The position numbers were made by a program, and so were the translations under genes. Of a stretch of DNA of 64,000 nucleotides, positions 12,601 through 22,645 are shown one piece after another (the stretch's first letter is position 1; every line of letters begins with the position of its first letter). Origin of the DNA: Closterium sp. NIES-65 (Eukaryota > Streptophyta > Zygnematophyceae > Desmidiales > Closteriaceae); contig CANXME010000520.1 in the NCBI GenBank assembly GCA_948144175.1, forward strand, positions 1,417,539-1,481,538, read 5' to 3'. The notes under the pieces were generated by a model, which was not told where the DNA came from, ran no database searches, and saw only the letters and a list, made by a program, of their open reading frames with translations.

Positions 12601-13314
12601 TGAGTCCGTAGAGCCGAGTGGCCCGTACCCAGAGCTTGTTGGCTGCCTCATGTACCTGATGACCTGCACACGACCTGACCTTGCATACCCTCTTAGCATC
12701 TTGGCACGCTATGTTGCTCCTAGGAGACACCGACCAGAGCACATGGCTGCAGCGACGAGGGTGTTGCGCTACTTGTGCAGTACGTCGAGCATGGAGCTAA
12801 TGCTTGGAGGGCGACGTCGAGTGGTCCTCACAGGTCACGCAGACGCTTCTTGGGCTGACGACCAGGCTACGCAGCGGTCGTCACAGGGTTACACCTTCAG
12901 CCTTGGTTCCGGCTCTGTTCTGTGGCGGTCTACCCGCTCGTCTTCTGTTCTCACCTCCACCTGTGAGGCCAAGATCTACGCGGGGGCCATGGCTGCACAG
13001 GAGTTACGCTGGCTCACCTACCTGCTGACTGACCTAGGAGAGGCGCCTCGTTCTCCTCCAGTTCTGTACGTAGACAACAAGGCCATGCTGGCCTTGTGTC
13101 GGGAGCACATACTGGAGCACAGAACGAAGCACATTGCTCTTCGCTACTTCCTTGCTCGTGAGCTGCAGCAGCGTGGTCAGCTGCGCCTTGCTTACGTGGC
13201 CTCTGAGGCCAACACTGCTGATATCTTTACCAAGGCACTTCCGCCTGGTGATCATCAGCGTTTCTGTGCGATGCTAGGTCTTGTGCCTACTTGGCCTCAC
13301 TTGCTCACTTCTTG
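9649..13314 (+). pseudogene. Copia-1 gag-pol remnant
   Basis: It starts with a tandem duplication of 138 bp (9649-9786 and 9787-9924, with a third related copy from about 9925), each copy encoding MQLQRRP.ESLTPxQLREW. The expanded knuckle (CPYVISTGVRTGQTC..H....C, about 10020-10090), protease (LDSGAS, about 10415) and the start of the integrase region follow. After the linker come reverse transcriptase (about 11800-12520, YVDD at 12332-12343) and RNase H (about 12820-13250), ending LLTS. No capsid-like domain was recognised, as in Copia-0. It is a fossil with several breaks. Confidence 0.88.
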
Positions 13315-13512
13315 ACCTTGCTTGTACTGTGATCTTTCTATACCTGCACTTGCTTGTTTACCTTTATATATGATCTTGCATGTGAACTGGCCTTTTAGCC
13401 TTGCTCTTGTGCTCGGATTGTGTGGTGACGTTGTGATCCACCCTGAGCTTGCTTTGCTTTGCTTGACTGGTCTTGTGACCTCTTGTTCTCCCCCACTTTG
13501 CCTATGGGGGTG
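13315..13512 (+). other. Copia-1 3' untranslated block and polypurine tract
   Basis: It contains the block shared by all copia elements here (13378-13460: TGTGAACTGGCC, a run to GTGGTGACGTTGTGATCCA, then CCCTGAGCTT) and the terminal CCCCCACTTTGCCTATGGGGG inverted repeat ending in the purine tract GGGGGTG just before the 3' LTR. Confidence 0.7.
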
Positions 13513-13639
13513 TGTAAAACTCATATGTTATAGTCTGTGTAGGCTGTAGTGGAGTAGACAATATGGGGTACAACACTTCTAGGTTTTCCTACTTGTACCC
13601 ACCTGCTTGCTAGTTCATTTCATTCCTCATTTCTTCACA
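13513..13639 (+). repeat. 3' LTR of Copia-1
   Basis: 127 bp, TGTAAAACTCAT to TTCTTCACA, followed by the CGTGC duplication at 13640-13644. Confidence 0.95.
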
Positions 13640-13644
13640 CGTGC

Positions 13645-13935
13645 AGGAGGCACGCCTGCAGGTAGGTCGTCGGGCATTATATCCTTGTACTGCTCCAAGA
13701 CCTTTTTCACTGCTGCAGGTAGTTCTGCGTTCGGCTTTTCCTCCTCGGCCGCTGCCATAACCAGTGCTAGGTATCCTGTGTTACTCTCGTTTACCGTCCG
13801 TTCAAATCGTGCTAGTGTCGTTTCAGGAACGCTCCTTGTATCCGTCCAGCTTTGTAGTGCTATCCGCTTCCCGTTGTTGTAAATGCACACCTTCGTGTTG
13901 ACCTAGTCGATCTCGGGGTTAAACCGCTTCAAGAA
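13645..13935 (-). pseudogene. Gypsy-1 segment upstream of RT
   Basis: It encodes on the minus strand a protein stretch containing VCIYNNGKRIALQSW and KKVLEQYKDIMPDDLPAGVPP. This is the typical segment between gypsy protease and RT, where DxxPxGLPP precedes the RT domain. It abuts Copia-1 at 13639/13640 through the CGTGC duplication and Copia-2 at about 13936. Confidence 0.85.
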
Positions 13936-13938
13936 ATC

Positions 13939-13980
13939 GAGCAGGTTCCCCCGTGGGAACTGTGCCTAGGGCCCACCACA
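13939..13980 (+). promoter_or_regulatory. Leader hairpin and GGGCCCACC motif of Copia-2
   Basis: Hairpin GTTCCC (13945-13950), loop CCGT, GGGAAC (13955-13960); GGGCCC at 13969-13974. Nearly the same sequence occurs in Copia-3, on the minus strand. Confidence 0.6.
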
Positions 13981-14039
13981 TTGAGTTTTTTTTCCTGCTC
14001 GAAGCGCGCTCAGCCCGAGTCGCGCTCTGCGCTCTCACT

Positions 14040-14990
14040 TTGTCGAGCCGCCCTAGCGGCCCCAACGCCCTAGCGGCCCCGCAGCCCGTCGATTTGGCCC
14101 CGCCGCCCTTCGCTGCGGCCCCGCCGCCCTTCGCTGCGGCTCCGCCGCCCTTCGCTGTGGCCCCGCAGCCCTTCACTGCGGCCCCGCCGCCCTTCACTGC
14201 GGCTCCACCTCCCGTCTCAGCGGCCCCGCCGCCCTTTGCTGCGGCCCCGCCGCCTCTCTCACTGCGGCCCCGCCGCCCTTCTCAGCGGCCCCGCCGCCCG
14301 TCTCAGCGGCCCCGCCGCCCTTCGCTGCGGCCCCGCCGCCCTTCGCTGCGGCCCCGCCGCCTCACATTGCGGCCCCGCCGCCTCCCACACTGAGGCCCCG
14401 CCGCCCGTCTCAGCGGCCCCGCCGCCCTTCGCTGCGGCCCCGCCGCCTCTCTCGCTGCGGCCCTGCCGCCCTTCTCAGCGACCCCGCCGCCCTTCTCAGC
14501 GGCCTCGCCGCCCTTCTCAGCGGCCCCGCCGCCCTTCTCTGCGGCCCCGCCGCCTCTCTCACTGCGGCCCCGCCGCCCTTCTCAGCGGCCCCGCCGCCCT
14601 TCACGGCGGCCCCGCCGCCCTTCACTCCGGCCCCGCCGCCCCTCCCACTGCGGCCCCGCCACCTACCTTGCGGCCCTGCCGCCCTACCAGCGCCCTACAT
14701 CGCCCGCACCGCCCGAGCCGCCCGAGCCGGCCGAGCAACCTGAGCCGCTGAGAAGCCGAGTCGCCCGAGGAGCCCGAGCCGCCCGACCTGCCTGAGCTGC
14801 CCGAGCCGCCTGAGCCGCTGAGGAGCCGAGCCGCCCGAGCCGCCCGACCTGCCCGAGCCGCCCGAGCCGCCCGAGCCGCCTGAGGAGCCGAGCCGCCCGA
14901 GCCGCCCGACCCGCCTGAGCCGCCCAAGCCGCCCAAGCCGCCTTAGGAGCCGAGCCGCTGGTGCCGCGGAGCCGCAGTTGCTGCTGAGCC
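14040..14990 (+). repeat. GC-rich tandem array in Copia-2 leader
   Basis: Units of about 18-20 bp around GCGGCCCCGCCGCCCTTC run to about 14690. They give way to GAGCCGCCCGAGCC-type units to about 14990. Long open frames in both directions come from the repeat and are not genes. Confidence 0.85.
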
Positions 14991-15118
14991 GTCCGAGCAG
15001 CCGTGTTGCCGTGTTGCTGTGCTACTGAGCTGCCCGAACCGCCTTGTCTGGTGAGAGCAGCGCTTCTGTCACTGCACTGCCCCTGTCCTATAGTTGGTCC
15101 TGCTAGTCTACTGTTGTC

Positions 15119-18100
15119 ATGGCTACCCCTAGTGTCCTCGCGTTTGACGCTAAGGGTCGAGCCATTGACTTTGAGGTCTGGGTCGACGACCTGCAGCTAT
15201 TCTTACAGTGCGATAGGGCAGACGGTCTCTCTCTCTTTGACCTCACCTTTGGCGCCTCTCCTGCCCCTGCTGCTGATGCTGACCCCACTGTTCGCTCCCA
15301 GTGGGCCACGCGCGATGCTGCTGCACGTCTTGCAGTGCGTCGCCACCTGCCTACCACTGAGCGCGCGCACTTTAGTCAGCACAAGAGTGCTCAGTCCTTG
15401 TACGACGTTGTAGTTGCGCGCTACTCTTCCCCTGCCACTGCTGCACTGAGCCGCCTCATGCTACCGTACCTCTTCCCTGACCTTGCTGCCTTTCCCACAG
15501 TCGCTGACCTCATTACGCACCTCCGCTCTAGTGACACTCGCTACCGCGCCGCGCTTCCTGCTGAGTTCTGCGCCAAGAACCCCCCCCCCCATGTACATCA
15601 CTCTCTATTATATAGTCACCCGCCTCCCTGACTCCCTTCGTGTAGTCAGGGACCACTTCCTCTCAGTCTGTCCCACCACTCTCACTGTTGACCTCTTAGA
15701 GAAGGCCCTCCTAGCAGCGGAGAAGAGCATAGTCGCTGTAGGAGCCTCTCGTGGTGACCCTCTCACCCCCATCTTTGAGGGGTATTCTCCTTCCCCCCTT
15801 TTGCCCTCTGTCCCCTCTGCCGCTACGGCCGACCTCGTTGGTCTTGAGTCGGTCGGTGCGGCGTCAGCCCCTAGCGGGAGACGCCGCTCTGGCAAGGGCA
15901 AGGGGGGCAAGGGCGCGGATGGAGCTAGCGGGGGAGGTGGAGGTGGCGGTGAAGGCGGCGGAGGGAGTGGGGGTGGCGGTGGGAGTGGTGGCGGGGGTGG
16001 AGGTGTCGGTGGCAGCAGTGGAGGCGGAGGCGGCGGAGGCGGCGGCGGAGCTAGCGGAGGCGGCGGTGGTGGCGGAGGTGGAGGAGGCAGTGGTGGAGGA
16101 GGTGGCGGTGGTCGGGGTGGCGCTTCGCAGCGGAGCAGCCCTGGTGGTGATCAGCGCCAGCAGCAGCAGCGTTCTCGGGACATTCCTCCCCCTCAGCAGC
16201 TCCGTGAGTGGTACGCGCAGCGTAAGCGTGGTGGGGGTTTTGGTCCGTGCACCTACGTCCTTCGCTCCGGCGACCGCGCGGGTGAGCAGTGTGGGGGTGC
16301 CCACCCCACCCAGCGCTGCTTTGGCCGCCTGACGGACGCTTGGCGTCAGCAGTTCCCGGAGGCCAGTGAGATCCCCCGCTGGCGTAGCTATCTATGACCT
16401 TGACTTTGATGCTATCCTTGCTGCCATGTATGCTGTGACTATTAGTGATGAGGGTGACTGTTACCGGTGTTTCCCGCCCGACCCGGGCATTGGTACTGCT
16501 GCTCTAGGTGCTGGTGAGGTTGCTGCTCTAGGTGCCAGTGCGTCTGCGCCCTCAGGTGCTGGTGAGTCTGCGCTCTCAGGTACCACGTCAGCTTCGGCCT
16601 CCCTCACCTTCACACTTGACTCAGGGGCTTCTCGCTCCTTCTTTCGAGACTGCACTACACTCACGCCGCTTGGTCGGCCGGTTGCAGTCTCCCTGGCAGA
16701 CCCCTCTGGGGGTCCTGTCCTCTCTCACTTCTCCACTGTCCTCCCGTGTCCGGCTGCCCCCTCTGGCACCTGGTCTTTACCTCCCCTCGTTCTCTACGAA
16801 CTTGGTGAGTGGTTCTGACCTGCAGGATACGGGGGTTCACCAGTTTACTCCTGCGAGTCAGCGGGTGACCCACTGCTTGGACGCTCGCACAGGCCGGCAC
16901 CTGGCCACGTTTACGCGTCGGCCGGGGTCGAGCCTCTACACCCTGACCACTGGGTCTCCTCCTGTCCCTGCGTCTAGCCAGGTAGCTGCGTCAGGTCAGG
17001 TGTTTGCTGCAGCGTCCAGGTCTGGTCCTGAGTCTGCCCCCTGCTCGTGTCGCCTCCTGTCTCACGAGACTCTCCTGTGGCACCACCGTCTTGGTCACCC
17101 CTCCCTGCCTCGTCTCCGAGGCATGGCTTCCCGTGTCCTTGTCTCTGGTCTCCCCCGGTCCCTCCCTCCCCTTCCTCCAGGGCCTGGTCCTTCCTGTGTT
17201 CCCTGTGTCGAGGGGCGGCTCCGGGCTGCCCCTCACTCCTCTCAGTTTCCCCCAACAGAGGCCCCGCTGCAGACGCTTCACATGGACGTGTGGGGCCCGG
17301 CCCGCGTACGTGGACAGGGTCACGAGCGCTACTTCCTGCTGGTGGTTGACGACTACTCGCGTTACACCTCAGTCTTCCCCTTGCGCAGCAAGGGTGATGT
17401 CACTGAGGTGTTGATCGACTGGATCCGCGCAGCTCGTCTCTAGCTCAGGAGGAGCTTCGGCTCGGACTTTCCTGTTCTGCGTCTGCACTCTGACCGAGGC
17501 GGAGAGTTCTCCTCTGGCCTTCTGCGAGCCTACTGCCGTGCACGAGGCATCCGCCAGACCTTTACGCTTCCGGACTCTCCACAGTAAAATGGGATTGCTG
17601 AGCGCCGCATTGGCATGGTCATGGACGTCACCCGTACGTCCATGATGCATGCGGCTGCCCCCCATTTTCTGTGGCCGTTTGCGGTTCGGTACGCGGCGCA
17701 TCTGATCAACCTTCACCCCAGGGTCTCCATGCCGGAGACCTCCCAAGCTCTGCTGTGGACAGGGAAGGTAGGCGATGCGTCTGTGTTCCGTGTCTGGGGA
17801 TCTCGGGCGTTTGTCCGCGACTTGTCTGCGGACAAACTGTCCCCTCGTGCTGCTCCTTGTGTCTTCCTTGGCTTCCCCCCTGACGCACCAAGGTGGCAGT
17901 TCTACCACCCCTCCTCTCGTCATGTTCTGTCCTCCCAGGACGTCACATTTGACGAGTCGGTCCCCTACTACCGTCTCTTCCCCTACCGCACTCCTTCCCT
18001 CCCCTACTTCCTTATGCCAGGTCCCCCCAAGGTAGACCCCCTCCCCCCTCAGGGTCTTGCCCCTTCAGGTGTGTCCCAGGTAGACGCAGTCGAGCCGGTC

Positions 18101-20681
18101 GAGGTTGCTCGTGACTTTGGTCCTGCTGCGGGTGCTGAGCCTGGGGGTGCTGACTCTGGGGGTGCTGCGCGAGTGGGTGCTGAGCCTAGGGGTACTGAGC
18201 CTGGGGGTGCTACAACTGGGGGTGCTGAGCCTGGGGGTCCTTCGCGTGGGGGTGCTGCGTCTGGAGCTGCTGAGCCTGGGGGTGCTGCGTCTGGAGCTGC
18301 TGAGCCTGTGGGTACTGAGTCTGGAGCTGCTGAGCCAGGAGGTGCGGAGCCCGCGGCCGCTGGACCTGCTCGTGTGGCGTCTGACGGTGCTGGGCCTGGT
18401 GGTTCTCCGGGTGCTTCGTCTCGGCGGGAGCCACTCTCTCTACAGGAGCTGCGCGAGTGGTTTGCCGGGCGCTGGAGGCATACTGCTGGAGCTGGGGCTT
18501 CTTCGGCTGCTAAGGGTGCTGGTGCCGCCCGTCTCGGAGGTGCTAGCCCTGGGAGTGCTGGAGCTGCTGGGCCTGCGAGTGCGACTAGAGTCGGAGCTGT
18601 TGAGAGTGTTGGCGCTGAGGCTACTGCTGTCAGTCCTAGCGGCGGTCCTGCTGCTGGTGCTGCTGGAGGTACTGGAGCTGGAGGTGTTGTTGGCGCTGGT
18701 GCTGCCACTGGGGGTGCTGGTGCTGTCCGTGCTGTGTCTGGAGTCGCCGCGCGGCCTCGGCCGTACTTTGTTCCGCTCCTTCAGCAGGTTCTTGGTCTTT
18801 CTCCTCCCTTAGAGTGTCCACCGCCTGTCAATTCACAGTCACAGTTACCGCCGGCCTCCCCACTACCTGCTCCTTCTCCCTACACTGGTCCTACTGGAGG
18901 TCTTACTGAGCGTCGTGAGCCTGCGTCTCGTCCTGCGTCGCCGGTTCGTGTTGCTCGCGCTAGTGGTCGCGGTTCGCGTCAGCGTCCTCCTCCTGTCCCT
19001 GGCACGCACCGGATGTCTCTGCGTCCGTCCACTGCTCCTCTGCGTGCCCCTTTGCCTTCTCCTCCTGAGTCCTCTCTTCCTGCCCTTGCCGACCCGGAGT
19101 CGGACTCTCTTCGTGCTGCCATTCCTACTGTCACGCGTCTTCTTGCTACTGTCGTCACTGACCCCTCTTTTGAGTCCACTGCTGCGTCTGCACTTGATGC
19201 TGAGCTCGTCGACTTTGCTGCTCGTTGTCGTCTAGACTACGCTGCTAGTCTTGTTGCTGAGTCTGCTTCTGTCTGTCCTCCGTCCGTCGGGGGTGAGTGT
19301 GCTCTTGGCACAAACGTCCTTGAGGACACGCAGGAGGAGTTCCAGTGTCTGGCTGCTGCTTCACCTCATCTCGTGTCCGTACTGCTTACCCCTGAGGGAG
19401 ACCCGGATGCACTTGACATCCCGACTCCGCGCTCTTACGCGGAGGCCGTAGAGGGTCCCTACTCCTCTCAGTTGCAGGCAGCTATGGATGCAGAGATGGC
19501 TTCCTGGAAGTCCACAGGCACCTACGTTGACGCGGTTCCCCCACCTGGGGCGAACATCGTCAGTGGCATGTGGATCTTCAGGGTGAAGCGGCCGCCGGGC
19601 TCTCCGCCTGTCTTTAAGGCGCGGTACGTGGCTCGTGGCTTCAGTCAGCGGCAGGGAGTTGACTACTTTCAGACCTTCTCTCCCACCCCGAAGATGACCA
19701 CTCTTCGTGTGCTGCTACACATAGCCGCTCAGCGTGACTACGAGCTTCACTCCCTTGACTTCAGCACTGCTTTCCTGCAGGGTAGCCTGCACGAGGAGAT
19801 CTGGCTGCGCCGTCCACCTTGCTTCACTGGGACTTTCCCTCCTGGCACCCAGTGGAGCCTCCGACGGCCAGTCTACGGTCTCCGCCAGGCACCGCGCGAG
19901 TGGCACGACACACTGAGGACTACGCTTGCGGCTCTTGGGTTTGCTCCCTCTACTGCTGACCTGTCGCTGTTTCTACGCACCGACACCTCTCTGCCGCCGT
20001 TCTACATCCTCGTGTACGTCGACGACTTGGTCTTTGCCACTGCTGACACTGCTGGACTCGCCCACGTGAAGTCCGAGCTGCAGAAGAGACACACGTGCAC
20101 AGACCTGGGTGAACTGCGCAGCTACTTTGGCTTGCAGATCACCCGGGACAGAGCACGCCGCACCATTACCCTGACTCAGTCACACATGGTGCAGCAGGTC
20201 CTTCAGCGCTTCGACTTCACGTACTCCTCGCCTCAGGCCACTCCTCTGTCTACTCGCCACTCGCTCTCAGCTCTGCCTTCGGATGAGTCCGTAGAGCCGA
20301 GTGGCCCGTACCCAGAGCTTGTTGGCTGCCTCATGTACCTGATGACCTGCACACGACCTGACCTTGCATACCCTCTTAGCATTCTTGCACGCTATGTTGC
20401 TCCTGGGAGACACAGACCAGAGCACATGGCTGCAGCGAGACAACAAGGCCATGCTGACCTTGTGTCGAGAGCAGAGACTGGAGCACAGAACAAAGCACAT
20501 TTCTCTTCGCTACTTCCTTGCTCGTGAGCTACAGCAGTGTGGTCAGTTGCGACTTGCGTACGTGGCCTCTGAGGCCAACACTGCTGATGTTTTCACCAAG
20601 GCACTTGCGCCTTGTGATCATCAGCGCTTCTGTACTCAGCTTGGTCTTGTGCCTGTCTTGCCTCACTTGCTCACTTCTTGA
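15119..20681 (+). pseudogene. Copia-2 gag-pol remnant
   Basis: It begins with a capsid-like domain (ATPSVLAFDAEGRAIDF-type start, AVRRHLPTTERAHFSQ, VVARYSSPATAALSRL; 15119-15740). A Gly-rich stretch (15925-16125), QQLREWYAQR and the expanded knuckle (about 16190-16320) follow. Then come protease (about 16615), pre-integrase and integrase core (17080-17640), the Gly/Ala/Glu/Pro linker (18120-18760), reverse transcriptase (about 19480-20240, YVDD at 20017-20028) and a RNase H remnant (to 20681). It is a fossil with several breaks. Confidence 0.9.
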
Positions 20682-20891
20682 CCTTGCTTGTACTGTCACA
20701 TATATATACACCTGCTCTTGTTTGCTTAGCCTCATATATATATATATGTGCTCCTGCATGTGAACTGGCCTTCTGGCCTTGAACTTGTGCTCGGAATGTG
20801 TGGTGACTTTGTGATCCACCCTGAGCTTTGTTTTGCTTTGCTTGACTGGTCTTGTGACCCCTTTTTCTCCCCCACTTTGCCTATGGGGGTG
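20682..20891 (+). other. Copia-2 3' untranslated block and polypurine tract
   Basis: Holds a short TA microsatellite (about 20700-20750), the shared block (TGTGAACTGGCC at about 20758 to CCCTGAGCTT at about 20826) and the CCCCCACTTTGCCTATGGGGG inverted repeat that abuts the LTR. Confidence 0.65.
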
Positions 20892-21013
20892 TGTCAAATT
20901 ATAATGTTGTCTAGGCTTTAGTGGGGTAGCCCATATGGGGTACACATTTCTACGGTTGCATATTTGTATCACTTTCATTCCATAGTCATTCCATTCTCGT
21001 TCTAATTTCCTCA
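20892..21013 (+). repeat. 3' LTR of Copia-2
   Basis: 122 bp, TGTCAAATTATAATG to TAATTTCCTCA. It matches the Copia-3 LTR (27186-27306) in reverse orientation. Confidence 0.9.
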
Positions 21014-22645
21014 AGTGGTGCCTGCTGCGCTGAGTAGCCAAAGAGGGTCTCAATAATAGGATCATAGGGTACATCAAAGTGAATACCATCCCTATTTCCT
21101 ATACTTGACTCAGCACTTTTCTCTTCTAACTTCACCTGGGGGTTATGAGGATTTTTCCGAGGCTTGTACAACTTCTCAGGATCCTGGAATTTTCCTCTAA
21201 GCCTTGGCAACTGTGTAGGCTTCACCTGTGGGGAACGGGGAGCCTTAACACTGTGCTGCGGGGAGAGAATATTCACTCCACGGAACGCACAACCCTTTTC
21301 TACGCTCCGTAGTACTTTGCCCAACTTCTTAGGTACCTGAATAATTTCTAAAGGCTTTTTCTTGGCCTCTAAATCTCCCCTGAATTTCTCAAAGGCTTGA
21401 AAACCACGAGAAGCAATATTCTTCGTTAGAGTATCTTTATAGGATACTTTTAACGAATTCTTACTTACGTGGGTGATCGGCTGGAGTTTCCCGGTCGGTG
21501 CAGAATCTTTTTTCGCGGAGCCTCCATTCGCCTCGGCGATTTCCCCTGATGCCGGCCGGTCATGACGTTTTAGATTTGCGCCATCATTTTCTCCTTTTTT
21601 CACCCGCTCCGAAGTCGCCACGTCATCGCCTTCTCTTGCTTTTCGGATCTTTACGCGATCGCCAGGTCGATCCGCGGCTACTGGCGATTCCCGTTTTTTT
21701 ACTTCGGGGGTGCTCCACTGTTACCGCCCTGCAGTGCCGCACGTCCCTTTTTCATTTTGTAGCACGACAAAAACTGATGCCTTGCTGCGCAGCAAAAATC
21801 GCATTTTGTCGGCTGCTGCTTCGCGTCGTATTTGTCGAAGTCCATCGGTTCGGCGAACGTGGGGGGTGCCGATCGCTCCGTGCCGAATGTACGGTTCGGC
21901 GTGAAGCATCGTGTTTTGGGTTGACCTTGAGTCAATGCGTCGTATCGCTCGGCAGCACGCACGATGTCGCGGTAACTGTTGTAATTCGCTGCGATGACCT
22001 TTCGGCGAATCTCCAATTTTAACCCTTCTGTGTACGCCTGGATTTTTTCGCTTTCGGTCAGGTCGGTGATGCGACTGAACAGGAGCTCCATCTGCTGCGT
22101 GTACTGTGCTACACTACTGTATTGCTTATGCCGATGAATCTGCTGATGCGCCATGTAGGTTGTATTAATGGGTTCGAAACGCTCGATTAAGTTTACCCGA
22201 AACTGCTGCCACGTTTTCTCCCCGAGGGCCACGTCAGTGTAATAAATCCATTCGAGTGCCGGTCCACGTAACAGTGCCGTTGCGAGCCGAATTCTTGCTG
22301 CGTCGTGTTGCGGGGTCGAACAGCCAATGGCGTCGAAGTAAATTTCGAGGATTGCCACAAATCGCCAGACGTCAGATCCCTTCGCGCTGGGATCGAACGC
22401 TTCAGAGAGCCTCAGACGTGCTGCTTCGAGGTTCGGCAACAGTGGTGCCATCGGTCTGTGAAATGTCGGTGTTGCCACTGGTGCGGGTGTTGTCGCTGCT
22501 ACGTTCGCTGCTGCATTCGCTGCTGCTGCGGTGGCAATTCTTGGTTGGTGTGTCAGAAGGGCCTCGAAACGTCGTAGCGCTGCCTGAGTCTGCTCCATGT
22601 CGGTGCGGAGGCTCACGATGTCGCTCGTGGTCGCATAGGGGTCAG
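21014..22645 (-). pseudogene. Gypsy-1 gag and gag-protease linker
   Basis: From 22640 downward the minus strand encodes a gypsy-type Gag: a coiled N-terminus (SLRTDMEQTQAALRRFEALL), the retrotransposon capsid-like fold region (DVWRFVAILEIYFDAIG, ATALLRGPALEWIYY, FRVNLIERFEPIN, YTQQMELLFSRITDLTE) and a CCHC knuckle, C-x2-C-x4-H-x4-C (about 21810-21760). A basic linker follows (21621-21014). The same family as the Gag at 62340-63084 (Gypsy-2). The left end is cut by the Copia-2 LTR. The right end is joined to Copia-3 pol at about 22645, so the first part of the element is missing from the window. Confidence 0.88.

Larger units (their letters stand above)
7932..13639 (+). mobile_element. Copia-1: Ty1/copia element with both LTRs, inserted in Gypsy-1
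   Basis: The 127-bp LTRs at 7932-8058 and 13513-13639 differ at about 6 positions (near 5%), so this is an older insertion than Copia-5 or Copia-7. The 5-bp duplication CGTGC is present at 7927-7931 and 13640-13644. Internal parts: PBS at 8059, structured leader, GC-rich tandem arrays (8190-9300), a 30-bp tandem repeat (9331-9480), the gag-pol remnant (9649-13314), 3' untranslated block and purine tract. The coding part is broken, with several breaks. Confidence 0.95.
13936..21013 (+). mobile_element. Copia-2: Ty1/copia element, 3' LTR only, inside Gypsy-1
   Basis: The left end begins within the PBS/leader (GAGCAGG, hairpin, GGGCCCACCAC), directly joined to Gypsy-1. The right end is a 122-bp 3' LTR (20892-21013) followed by Gypsy-1 again. 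The leader (14040-14990), capsid-bearing gag, full pol order and 3' untranslated block are present. The LTR is of the same family as the 5' LTR of Copia-3. Broken, with several breaks. Confidence 0.9.
6290..22645 (-). mobile_element. Gypsy-1: Ty3/gypsy element split into three segments by copia insertions
   Basis: Three minus-strand segments, 21014-22645 (gag and gag-protease linker), 13645-13935 (just before RT) and 6290-7931 (RT, RNase H, start of integrase), occur in the order expected for one gypsy element. They are interrupted by Copia-2 and Copia-1, and ended by Copia-0. The Copia-1 insertion is certain because the 5-bp target duplication CGTGC flanks it and the gypsy frame content is contiguous on both sides. 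No gypsy LTR is left in the window for this copy. Broken and incomplete. Confidence 0.85.
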
